NCBI GenBank assembly: GCA_036985855.1
Contig: BTQL01000005.1
Coordinates: forward strand, 16,078-80,077
From: B3-G11 sp036985855
GTDB lineage: Bacteria; Actinomycetota; Acidimicrobiia; Spongiisociales; UBA5794
Length of the DNA: 64,000 nt
Reading direction: 5' to 3'
The translations under genes and the position numbers were made by a program. Below are positions 28,869-36,987 of the stretch, one piece after another; position 1 is the stretch's first letter; every line of letters starts with the position of its first letter. The notes under the pieces were generated by a model. It worked only from the letters and a program-made list of their open reading frames with translations. It did not search any database and was not told where the DNA came from.

Positions 28869-29984
28869 ATGACCGAGATTCCCGAGATCGAAATTCCGAA
28901 CCATCTCCTTCCCGTCGACGGAAGATTCGGGTCAGGTCCAAGCCGGGTCCGCACGACATTCCTCAACGATCTCGCCGACACAGGGACCCTGTTCATGGGC
29001 ACAAGCCACCGAGCGGAAGGAGTCAGGAGCGTGGTGGGTGATATCCGATCCGGCCTCACAGAGATGTACGACCTCTCCGAGGGTTACGAGGTGGTACTCG
29101 GTGTTGGCGGCGCAACTGCCTTCTGGGACGCCGCCGTATTCGGACTCATTGAAAACAGATCCGCCCATTTCGTGTGCGGTGAGTTCAGCCAGAAGTTCGC
29201 GACATCCGTCACGGTCGCACCCCACCTGGACGAACCCGTCGTCATCACAGCAGACTTTGGCGATGCTCCGATCCCCGAAGAGGTTGCTGGTGTCGACACG
29301 GCGGCATTCATCCACAACGAGACCTCCACGGGTGTTCTTGCACCGTTCGCCCGGCGCGGGGACGCGCTCGTCACGGTCGACGGGACATCCGCAGCAGGAG
29401 CGATCGCGTTCGAAACGACCTCGGTCGACGCATACTACTTCTCGCCACAGAAGGCTCTCGGCTCCGAAGGCGGACTGTGGATCGCTCTCTTCTCCCCATT
29501 CGCCGTCGAACGCATAGAGGCAGTCGCGCGATCGAATCGGTGGATTCCTCCGTTCCTCTCGCTCAAGACAGCGCTCGACAACAGCCGCAATGCACAGACG
29601 TACAACACTCCAGCTCTCGCGACCCTGTATCTGCTCGCGAGGCAGATCGCGCACGTGAACGACAGCGGTGGTATCGGCTGGGCCGACACGGTCGTCAGAT
29701 CGGCATCTGGCCACCTCTACGAGTGGGCGGAAGAAAGCGAGTTCGCTGTTCCTTTCGTTCGTAGGACCGATCTACGCTCTCCGACGGTCGTGACCATCGA
29801 TCTCGCCAACTCGGTCTCAGCGAACCATGTCGCAGGCATTCTGAGGGCCAACGGCATCGTCGACACGGAGTCGTATCGCAAACTGGGAAGGAACCAACTC
29901 CGGATCGCAACGTTCCCGAACATTCCCATAGAAGACATCGAGGCCTTGACCGCGAGTATCGACTACGTCGTTGGGCGCCTGTGA
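28869..29984 (+). CDS. serC: Phosphoserine aminotransferase
   Basis: 371 residues, PLP enzyme making O-phosphoserine from phosphohydroxypyruvate in serine synthesis. The N-terminal FGSGPSRV, MGTSHRAEGV and the PLP-lysine segment FSPQKALGSEGG near residue 195 fit the actinobacterial SerC type. The stop overlaps the GTG start of the YhhN-family gene by 4 bases. Confidence 0.92.
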   Translation: MTEIPEIEIPNHLLPVDGRFGSGPSRVRTTFLNDLADTGTLFMGTSHRAEGVRSVVGDIRSGLTEMYDLSEGYEVVLGVGGATAFWDAAVFGLIENRSAHFVCGEFSQKFATSVTVAPHLDEPVVITADFGDAPIPEEVAGVDTAAFIHNETSTGVLAPFARRGDALVTVDGTSAAGAIAFETTSVDAYYFSPQKALGSEGGLWIALFSPFAVERIEAVARSNRWIPPFLSLKTALDNSRNAQTYNTPALATLYLLARQIAHVNDSGGIGWADTVVRSASGHLYEWAEESEFAVPFVRRTDLRSPTVVTIDLANSVSANHVAGILRANGIVDTESYRKLGRNQLRIATFPNIPIEDIEALTASIDYVVGRL

Positions 29985-30622
29985 CAGCTCCTCTCGCGAT
30001 CGCAGCGATCGGTTTCGGCCTCATCTCGGCGAGCCTCACGAACCAATCAGCCGTGTGGAGTCGGATCTTCAAGATCACGGCATCGACATCCATGCTCGCG
30101 ATCATCGTGACAGGTGACCCATCGATGAACGGTTACGCGATACTCATCACCGCCGGTCTCATCGCTTCATGGTTCGGAGATCTGGCACTGTCCTTCACGG
30201 GCGAGAAAGCCTTCCTCGCGGGACTGGTCTCCTTTGCTCTTGCCCACTCTCTCTACACCGCTGGTTTCTTTGCCCGGTCACCGATGGACCTGCTTGCGAT
30301 CGCAGTATCCGGTGTCACCATGGCCCTCACCGCTGCAGCCATTCTCCGATGGCTCGCTCCACACACACCGGACCAGCTCAAGACACCTGTGGCTGTGTAT
30401 ATCGCGATCATCTCGGTGATGGTCGTTGCCTCCTTCGGTACAAGCGGTATTCTTGTCGACGCACGAATCCCGACTGCCGCAGTGTTGTTTGCGACGTCTG
30501 ATGTGCTCGTTGCCCGCCAGCAATTCGTCGCTCCCGCACTCGTCAACCGAATCGTTGGTTTGCCGGTGTACTTCGCGGCCCAGGTGCTATTTGCGATAAC
30601 CGTTGTGAGCCCCTGGACGTAA
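29981..30622 (+). CDS. YhhN/TMEM86-family integral membrane protein (lysoplasmalogenase-like)
   Basis: 213 residues with about seven to eight hydrophobic helices covering the whole chain. SWFGDLALSF and FATSDVLVARQQF carry the conserved Asp residues of the YhhN/TMEM86 family, whose animal members hydrolyse the vinyl-ether bond of lysoplasmalogens. The bacterial function is usually inferred only by this similarity. GTG start within the serC stop (GTGA), so translationally coupled to it. Confidence 0.85.
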   Translation: MTAPLAIAAIGFGLISASLTNQSAVWSRIFKITASTSMLAIIVTGDPSMNGYAILITAGLIASWFGDLALSFTGEKAFLAGLVSFALAHSLYTAGFFARSPMDLLAIAVSGVTMALTAAAILRWLAPHTPDQLKTPVAVYIAIISVMVVASFGTSGILVDARIPTAAVLFATSDVLVARQQFVAPALVNRIVGLPVYFAAQVLFAITVVSPWT

Positions 30623-30675
30623 CATCGGCCAGGGAGCCGAGCGTCGACCGTCATGTCCTCAGCTACGCTTGGTCC

Positions 30676-31173
30676 ATGCCTCATCTCATGCTCATGCGTC
30701 ACGGGAAATCTGATTGGGATGCCGGTGCATCGGACGATCACAGCAGGCCTTTGGCGCCGCGAGGTGTCGACGCGGCTCAATGCATGGGAGAGGTTGTTCG
30801 CGATCTCGGGTTGGTCCCCGATCTCGTTGTTTCATCCACCGCGACCCGCGCTCGCTCGACAGCGGAGCTCGCGCGCATCACGGGTGGCTGGAATACCAGA
30901 CTCGTACTCGACGACGCGTTGTATGGCGCCTCTGTCACCGAGACGCTGGATGCCGCCTCGCGACACGCAGAAGACTGCGAGCGAATCATGCTCGTGGGTC
31001 ATCAGCCGACGTGGTCGATGACCGTGAGGCGCCTTACGGGGGCACAGGTAGCCATGCGCACGGCAACGATCGCCGACATCGAGATGTCGATCGTGAACTG
31101 GTCCCAGCTCAGCACCGCTACCGGCACGCTCACGGCGCTGCTTCAACCCAGACACTTTGCGAACAGAACGTAA
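30676..31173 (+). CDS. SixA-like histidine phosphatase
   Basis: 165 residues, histidine phosphatase superfamily. MRHGKSDW near residue 7 contains the catalytic RHG, SSTATRARSTAE the second arginine, and VGHQPT the second catalytic histidine. Size and motif set match SixA, which dephosphorylates phosphohistidine. The target is unknown. A TACGCT -10-like box ends 6 bases before the ATG. Confidence 0.9.
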   Translation: MPHLMLMRHGKSDWDAGASDDHSRPLAPRGVDAAQCMGEVVRDLGLVPDLVVSSTATRARSTAELARITGGWNTRLVLDDALYGASVTETLDAASRHAEDCERIMLVGHQPTWSMTVRRLTGAQVAMRTATIADIEMSIVNWSQLSTATGTLTALLQPRHFANRT

Positions 31174-31226
31174 CCCTCGGAACACGGATCTGCTCAAATC
31201 GTCCACATCGAGATCGAAAGGCAAAC

Positions 31227-32273
31227 ATGATCGACCTACGGAGCGATACGGTCACGAGACCATCGAGGGAGATGCGAAAGGCAATCGCCGAAGCCGAGGT
31301 CGGCGATGATGTCTATCACGACGACCCGACTGTCAACAGGCTCGAACGAACCGTTGCCGAGATGCTCGGCACACAAGACGCGGTCTTCGTCCCGACCGGC
31401 ACGATGTCGAACCAGATCGCACTTCGAGTTCATACCGAACCTGGAGACACCGTCGTCCTGCACGCTGCCGCTCACATCGTGAGGCACGAACTCGGCGGAG
31501 CTGCCCACAATTCCGGCGTCACGTTGGCCCCCATCGACGGCCCCCATGGAACATTCACTTCCGGTCAACTCACCGAAGCGGTTCCGAATCCTCACCCGGC
31601 GCTTCCGAGCCATCTATTCGACCCGGTCACCCTCGTATGTCTCGAGAACACGCACAACGACTCGGGCGGAACCGTCTGGGACGTGGACCAGACCAGGGAC
31701 GTAGTCGGCACGGCACGAGGGCTCGGATTGAAGAGCCATCTCGATGGGGCGAGACTATGGAACGCATCTGCGGCACGCGGAACGGCTCTCACCGAACTCG
31801 CCACAGGTTTCGATACGGTGAACGTGTGTTTCTCAAAGGGTCTCGGTGCGCCGGTCGGGTCGGCGTTGGCCGGTTCCGTGGATACGATCGAACGAGCCCG
31901 CCGTTTCAAACAGATCTTCGGAGGGGGTTTTCGACAGGCCGGCATGCTCGCTGCAGGTGCGCTCTACGCGCTCGAACACAACCGTGCGCGGCTCGTCGAG
32001 GATCACGCCAACGCGAGATTCTTTGCCGAAGCGATCAACGAATCAGACGAGATCGACGTCGACCTAGCTTCCGTGCAAACGAACCTCGTGTATTTCGAGG
32101 TCGCTGATGCCGGAGCCCTCGTTGACACCTGCCTGCAAGAGGGTGTGTCGATGCTCGCAGTAGGCCGAACGGCGGTCAGGGCTGTGTTTCACATGGATGT
32201 GTCAGCCGACAACACTGCCAGAGCGGCCGAAGTCGCGAAAGCGGCAAGCAGCAATCATCAGCCTATTCCCTGA
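31227..32273 (+). CDS. ltaE: Low-specificity threonine aldolase (PLP)
   Basis: 348 residues, fold type I PLP enzyme cleaving threonine or allo-threonine to glycine and acetaldehyde. It starts IDLRSDTVTRPSREM, a hallmark of the family; GDDVYHDDPT follows, and NVCFSKGLGAPVGSA near residue 200 carries the PLP lysine. The frame is open upstream inside the sixA-like gene but the fold begins at ATG 31227. The gene ends convergent to a small membrane-protein gene. Confidence 0.92.
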   Translation: MIDLRSDTVTRPSREMRKAIAEAEVGDDVYHDDPTVNRLERTVAEMLGTQDAVFVPTGTMSNQIALRVHTEPGDTVVLHAAAHIVRHELGGAAHNSGVTLAPIDGPHGTFTSGQLTEAVPNPHPALPSHLFDPVTLVCLENTHNDSGGTVWDVDQTRDVVGTARGLGLKSHLDGARLWNASAARGTALTELATGFDTVNVCFSKGLGAPVGSALAGSVDTIERARRFKQIFGGGFRQAGMLAAGALYALEHNRARLVEDHANARFFAEAINESDEIDVDLASVQTNLVYFEVADAGALVDTCLQEGVSMLAVGRTAVRAVFHMDVSADNTARAAEVAKAASSNHQPIP

Positions 32274-32276
32274 TTC

Positions 32277-32299
32277 GAGACCTGAAATGCCTGTCTCGT
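32277..32299. terminator. Weak hairpin between convergent genes
   Basis: CGAGAC and GTCTCG, 6-base arms with an 11-base loop, directly between the ltaE stop and the stop of the minus-strand membrane-protein gene. There is no T-run. Position suggests a terminator, but chance is possible. Confidence 0.3.
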
Positions 32300-32308
32300 G
32301 CGATGCGT

Positions 32309-32761
32309 CTATATCACCATCGTGATGGTCACCAGGCCGGTCATCACGGCCGTCGACACGCCCACGATGCCAACAATCATCGGCTTTGAGAGGATCTCGT
32401 CACTGCCAGGATCCGGAGGCGGCGTGACATCGGCGATCATCTCGTCGATGGCAGCGTCGTAGTCATAGGATACCCCGCGTTTTCCACCCTGTGTTTCGGG
32501 TTCGGGCGTGAGAGGAACGGTCATCGCCTCAGCAAAGGCCGAAGGGGAGGATGGCGTGAAGGTGAGAGTTTCACCGGCGAGACGCATCTGGAAGGAACCT
32601 TTACCGGCTGGCGACACGTCACAATCGTTTCGGCCCCAGGTGCCGAGTTCGTTCTCGCCGGCGATCAGGCGCAACGAGTCTTCGCCTATTTCGAACGACG
32701 AGCACAACCCGTCACCCGTCTCGCCCGGCAGAAGTACTGCCCCACTGAATACCCGACTCAT
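32309..32761 (-). CDS. Small protein with C-terminal membrane anchor
   Basis: 150 residues. The first 80 residues look like a compact beta domain (LRLIAGENELGTWGRNDCDV, with a repeated Gly/Thr-rich strand pattern), followed by an acidic Pro-rich linker and one hydrophobic helix at residues 128-150 with almost no tail. It would face the cytoplasm, tail-anchored. No family recognised. A GGAG ribosome-binding site precedes ATG 32761 by 7 bases; an in-frame ATG seven codons upstream is less likely. Confidence 0.65.
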   Translation of the reverse strand: MSRVFSGAVLLPGETGDGLCSSFEIGEDSLRLIAGENELGTWGRNDCDVSPAGKGSFQMRLAGETLTFTPSSPSAFAEAMTVPLTPEPETQGGKRGVSYDYDAAIDEMIADVTPPPDPGSDEILSKPMIVGIVGVSTAVMTGLVTITMVI

Positions 32762-32795
32762 CCTGTCTCCGCTGTTCTGCACATATCTCTATCGG

Positions 32796-32812
32796 TTGTG
32801 GAGCGTCCACAA
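32796..32812. repeat. Perfect inverted repeat near a promoter
   Basis: TTGTGGA and TCCACAA, 7-base arms with a 3-base spacer, in the gap between the dnaE2 stop and the start of the small membrane-protein gene. It could be an operator for that gene or a terminator for dnaE2; no T-run follows. Confidence 0.35.
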
Positions 32813-32912
32813 TGAAGCACTAGATGCAAATGGGTCGTTCGGCCCGTGACTAGTACCACATCGAGGTTGCCTGATCATGGCACGAGTGCCCGATCCGGAG
32901 ACACTCGGCCAC

Positions 32913-35900
32913 TCAGCGGAAGTCCCTGGACGATATCTCCGGCGCCTGCCACTCACAGAGTCGGCGCGCCACCAGGTTCGTAACACCGTCGCGGTATTCG
33001 AGAACTCCCTCGACCACTATCCCAATAGCCTTGCGGGCGATCTCATAGTTCTGCTCCCACACCACAGGCATCATCACCACGTTCATGATCCCTGTCTCAT
33101 CTTCGAGGTTGATGAACCGCACACCGTTCGCAGTTTCCGGTCGTTGCCGGTGAGTAACCACCCCTCCAACCTTGATCCTGGAGTTGTGGCTCCGGAGCGC
33201 AAGGGCATCGGCAATGGCAACGACGCCCTGGGCACGGAGGTTCTCCCTGATGAACGAAACCGGGTGGACCACAGAGATTCCAGTCGACCATAGATCCGAC
33301 TGCATCTGAGAAGGACCGTCCATGGCAGGAAGCTGCGGAGAGGAAGACCGATCCTCCAATGCAAGCCGGTCGGGCCCAAGACCTGCAAGCGTCCCGGACA
33401 CCCACATCCCATCGCGCTTCCCCAGACCCAGGGATCCCATCGCTCCTGCGCCGGCAAGACCCTCGTGGGCATCGACGGACAGTCCCGTCCGTTGAGCAAA
33501 GTCCTCAGGTGTCACGAACGAACCAGCGGTAAGGCGAGCAGCTTCAATGCGAATGATGTCTGCATCGCCCAGGTTGCGGACATATCGCAAGCCAAGCCTG
33601 AGGGCGACCGACTGTCGTACCGGATCATCCGCTGCTCCCATACCGCGCCTCCACGACATCCCGAGATACTCGGCCAGATCACGCGGGTCGGCATCGTGCG
33701 GCTCCACGGTGCAGTCATGGTTCGAATGATTCACATCCGGTGGGAGCACCATGACGCCGTGGTGAAGAGCATCCGCAACGAGGGAGTTCGGCGAGTAGAA
33801 CCCCATCGGTTGAGCATTGAGCAGTCCAGCGAAGAACTCGGCAGGCCAGTGGTACTTGAGCCACGACGCTGCATACACGATGTAGGCGAACGAGACCGAA
33901 TGGGACTCGGGGAAACCGAATGATGCGAACCCCTGGAGCTTCTCCCACAACTCGTCAGCGGAGGCACCGGTTATGCCATTCATCGCCATACCAGCGAACA
34001 CTTCTCCTTCGAGCTTCGCCATCTCCTCTGCTGAGCGCTTGTGGGTCATGGCTTGACGAAGTCTGTCTGACTGTCCGGGAGTGAACCCTGCGCATACCCG
34101 AGCGATCTCCATGAGCTGTTCCTGGAAGATGGGAACACCAAGTGTCTTTGCCAGGATCGGCTCCGCGGCAGGATGGACGTACGACACCGGCTCCTCCCCG
34201 TTGCGCCTCCGCAGATAGGGATGCACGGACTGACCCTGGATGGGCCCGGGCCTGATGAGGGCGACTTCAACGGCAAGGTCATAGAAGGTGCGCGGCTTCA
34301 TCCTCGGCAAGGTCGCCATCTGGGCTCTCGACTCCACCTGGAACACGCCAACGGTGTCGGCGCGGGTCAGCATCTCATAGATGACAGGCTCCTGAGGGAT
34401 GGTCCCGAGATCGATGTCGATGCCGTGCACATCTGAAATCGTGTCAACAGACAAATGCAGCGCGTTGAGAGCACCGAGGGCAAGCAAGTCGAATTTGACG
34501 ATCCCCATCGTTGCGGCATCCGTTTTGTCCCATTGGATGACGGAACGATCCTGCATCCTCCCCCACTCCATCGGCACGGTCTCCCACAAGGCACGGCGGG
34601 CAACGACCATGCCGCCAGAGTGGATTCCGAGATGCCTGGGGAAGCCGTCGAGCCGGTGACAAATGTCATAGATGTGTTCCGCCGTAAGCCCGCGTGGCAG
34701 CTCGACGACATCTCTGAGCACTTTGGGATCGTGCGTGTCGACATACTTGGTGAGACCATTCACCTGTGCCTGGGTCAGTCCGAATGCCTTGCCAACATCC
34801 TGAAGCACAGACCGCGCTCGGTAGGTGATGACATTGGCCACCATGGCAGCGCGCTCACGGCCGTATCGCCGGTAGCAGTATTGAATGATCTCTTCGCGTC
34901 GCTCAGCCTCAAAATCGATATCGATGTCCGGTGGTCTCCCCCGCTCGTGGGAGAGGAACCGTTCGAAGGGAAGTCCGAGACGAATCGGGTCAACCCGTGT
35001 GAGTTCTATGCACCGGCACACGGCAGAGTCGGCACCAGATCCCCTGATCTGGCAGTAGATACCTCGCGACCTGGCGAACTGGACGATGTCCCATGCAACA
35101 AGGAAGTACCCGGCAAAGCCGAGATCCCTGATCACGCCCAGTTCGTGCTCGAGACGCCTGCGCGCCCTCGGGTCGATACCGTCCTCGCTGCCGGGATACA
35201 CGCCCGCAGCCCCTTCATACACGAGGTCGGATAGGTAGTCATCCTCGGTGGTGAATGCGCCGGGCATCGGAAAATCGGGAAGCTCAGGAGCAAGCAGATC
35301 GAGATCGAAAGCAAGCGCCCGCCCGAGATCAGCTGCTCGTTCCACGGCACCTGGATACCTGGCAAAACACCTGCTCATTTCATCGGGTGTTCGCAGGTGG
35401 CGCAGGTCCGTTGCTGGACGAAAGGCATCAGCCTCATCGAGATTGCTGCGTCCGCCAATGGCAGCGAGTACTTCGGAGAGGTCGGCGTCATGCCGATACG
35501 CATAGTGAACATTGTTGGTTGCGACCGTTTCGATACCAAGCCGCATGCCGACTTCAGCAAGTATGTCGTTGCGCCTGTCGTCTCCGGGCATCCCGTGATG
35601 GGTCAGTTCGAGATAGAAACGATCGCCGAATACCTGTTTGAGTTTGCCTGCCCGCAACAGGGCTCCTGGAAGGTCACCCTGTTGTGCTGCTCGCGGAACC
35701 GAACCCTGCCAACAACCGGAGAGAGCAACGAGGCCCCCATCCGTTGCCGCTTCGGCGAGATCTCTATAGGAATACTTGGGGGCGTCCTTCTCCCCCCGGA
35801 ACTGTCCGCGGGTAACGAATCTCCCGACGGCTGCATAACCGGCGGGATCTGGCGCAAGCAGAACGAGATGGTCTGTGGACACTCGCTCGGTCGACTTCGA

Positions 35901-36236
35901 GCCATGCATCTGCTTGATCCGGCCCCGCCGGGTGAGATCACCCTCCCCTGTCTCTGGGATCTTCGAATCGCTCGGAGCCATCACCCCTGCTACGGAACTC
36001 TCGGTACGTTCGGACTCCTCATGTGGCATACCCACCTCGGTGCCGTACACGATCGGAAATCCGACCGCCGATGCGTGCGCATGGACCTGTACCGCACCCC
36101 GGAACCCATCGTGGTCTGTGACGCCAAGGGCTTCGTACCCGAGTTCTTCTGCTCGTGCAACGAGCTCACCCGCCCACGACGATCCGTCGAGAAACGAATA
36201 GTTGGTGTGACAATGAAGCTCTGCATACCGTGCCAT
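32913..36236 (-). CDS. dnaE2: Error-prone DNA polymerase III alpha subunit DnaE2
   Basis: 1107 residues. The PHP domain begins at once (YAELHCHTNYSFLDG, residues 3-17); the C-family polymerase core follows, with catalytic aspartates in PDIDIDFE near 434 and the SHSVSFAYI motif; an OB-fold (GGVVTHRQRP) lies near the end. There is no tau-binding tail, as expected for DnaE2, the polymerase of SOS translesion synthesis acting with ImuA' and ImuB. About 45 extra residues rich in Ser, Glu and Lys interrupt the PHP domain near 70-115. I start it at ATG 36236 because a LexA box and a TACCAT -10 lie just before it; in-frame ATGs at 36257 and 36347 fall in or beyond the box. Confidence 0.95.
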   Translation of the reverse strand: MARYAELHCHTNYSFLDGSSWAGELVARAEELGYEALGVTDHDGFRGAVQVHAHASAVGFPIVYGTEVGMPHEESERTESSVAGVMAPSDSKIPETGEGDLTRRGRIKQMHGSKSTERVSTDHLVLLAPDPAGYAAVGRFVTRGQFRGEKDAPKYSYRDLAEAATDGGLVALSGCWQGSVPRAAQQGDLPGALLRAGKLKQVFGDRFYLELTHHGMPGDDRRNDILAEVGMRLGIETVATNNVHYAYRHDADLSEVLAAIGGRSNLDEADAFRPATDLRHLRTPDEMSRCFARYPGAVERAADLGRALAFDLDLLAPELPDFPMPGAFTTEDDYLSDLVYEGAAGVYPGSEDGIDPRARRRLEHELGVIRDLGFAGYFLVAWDIVQFARSRGIYCQIRGSGADSAVCRCIELTRVDPIRLGLPFERFLSHERGRPPDIDIDFEAERREEIIQYCYRRYGRERAAMVANVITYRARSVLQDVGKAFGLTQAQVNGLTKYVDTHDPKVLRDVVELPRGLTAEHIYDICHRLDGFPRHLGIHSGGMVVARRALWETVPMEWGRMQDRSVIQWDKTDAATMGIVKFDLLALGALNALHLSVDTISDVHGIDIDLGTIPQEPVIYEMLTRADTVGVFQVESRAQMATLPRMKPRTFYDLAVEVALIRPGPIQGQSVHPYLRRRNGEEPVSYVHPAAEPILAKTLGVPIFQEQLMEIARVCAGFTPGQSDRLRQAMTHKRSAEEMAKLEGEVFAGMAMNGITGASADELWEKLQGFASFGFPESHSVSFAYIVYAASWLKYHWPAEFFAGLLNAQPMGFYSPNSLVADALHHGVMVLPPDVNHSNHDCTVEPHDADPRDLAEYLGMSWRRGMGAADDPVRQSVALRLGLRYVRNLGDADIIRIEAARLTAGSFVTPEDFAQRTGLSVDAHEGLAGAGAMGSLGLGKRDGMWVSGTLAGLGPDRLALEDRSSSPQLPAMDGPSQMQSDLWSTGISVVHPVSFIRENLRAQGVVAIADALALRSHNSRIKVGGVVTHRQRPETANGVRFINLEDETGIMNVVMMPVVWEQNYEIARKAIGIVVEGVLEYRDGVTNLVARRLCEWQAPEISSRDFR

Positions 36237-36242
36237 AACATC

Positions 36243-36265
36243 ATGGTAGTCGAACATATGTTCGA
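36243..36265 (-). promoter_or_regulatory. LexA (SOS) box and -10 of dnaE2
   Basis: Perfect 16-base palindrome TCGAACATATGTTCGA at 36250-36265, matching the Gram-positive/mycobacterial LexA site GAAC-N4-GTTC. On the minus strand one base separates it from TACCAT (36248-36243), a likely -10, and the dnaE2 ATG follows 6 bases later. LexA bound here would block the promoter; DNA damage should release it. Confidence 0.93.
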
Positions 36266-36333
36266 TCCATCCAGTATCAAGTATCAGGTATGGGGTCTCC
36301 GGAAGTAGTGTGTCGGTAGCGACGGAAGCATGA

Positions 36334-36549
36334 ATGACACCGAACAACCCAACATCTGATGACGGCCCTCCGACAGAGGAGATCTACATCGAGCTCCGCG
36401 AGCTGGAGGCCGCTGTTGGCACGGAAGGTGTCGGCCCGACCGCCGAACCCGCCCCGGTACTCGCCGACGACGATCCAACCGGCATCAAGGCTCGTATCGC
36501 TCGTCTGAGAGCCGTCTTGTCCGACCGGGGTATCGAACCGCCCACCTGA
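36334..36549 (+). CDS. Small acidic hypothetical protein
   Basis: 71 residues, very acidic at the N-terminus and Pro-rich in the middle, ending in a short helix with KARIARLRAVLSDRG. No family recognised. It is divergent from dnaE2, 97 bases away, so the SOS operator lies between the two. It precedes the ACT-domain gene by 55 bases. Composition and position make it plausible, but there is no strong ribosome-binding site. Confidence 0.5.
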   Translation: MTPNNPTSDDGPPTEEIYIELRELEAAVGTEGVGPTAEPAPVLADDDPTGIKARIARLRAVLSDRGIEPPT

Positions 36550-36604
36550 ACCGAGACCGCCTTCACCGGTTCTCTCCGGGTTGGTTATGGCGTAGAGTGA
36601 GGCC

Positions 36605-36985
36605 ATGATCGAGTTCTCAGTGAGGCTTGCCAACAGACCGGGACAGCTTGCGGCGCTGACCCAGCTCTTTGCCGACGCGGGTGTCGACATCGAGGCTTTC
36701 GCTGCGGTCGCAGACGACGGCGAATCGCATGTTCGGATCATCGTCGACGAGACAGCCAGAGCACGTCGCCTCCTCATGGATGCAGCGATCGACTTCGATG
36801 AGTGCGACATCCTCGACACGTTTGTTCCCCGGGGCAGCGGCGGGCTCGCCGCAATCGCATCGAGCCTTGCCCAGGCAGGCGTGAACATCAACTCGATGTA
36901 CCTGCTGCACACCAACGCGGAGGGTTTCCATCTGGCGCTGACGGTATCGGATCCAGATCGTGCCAGCCAGGCTCTTGCTGGCTGA
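36605..36985 (+). CDS. Tandem ACT-domain protein
   Basis: 126 residues made of two ACT-like ligand-binding units: residues 1-60 (SVRLANRPGQLAALTQLFADAGVDI is the classic opening) and 75-120 (GGLAAIASSLAQAGVNINSMY). No catalytic domain is present, so it is probably a regulatory amino-acid sensor. A TAGAGT -10-like box ends 6 bases before the ATG. It is convergent with dxs, with 2 bases between the stops. Confidence 0.82.
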   Translation: MIEFSVRLANRPGQLAALTQLFADAGVDIEAFAAVADDGESHVRIIVDETARARRLLMDAAIDFDECDILDTFVPRGSGGLAAIASSLAQAGVNINSMYLLHTNAEGFHLALTVSDPDRASQALAG

Positions 36986-36987
36986 CC

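Noticed and set aside
30608..30636. Possible hairpin CCCTGG...CCAGGG after the YhhN gene
   Set aside because: Only 6-base arms with a 12-base loop and no T-run; likely chance.
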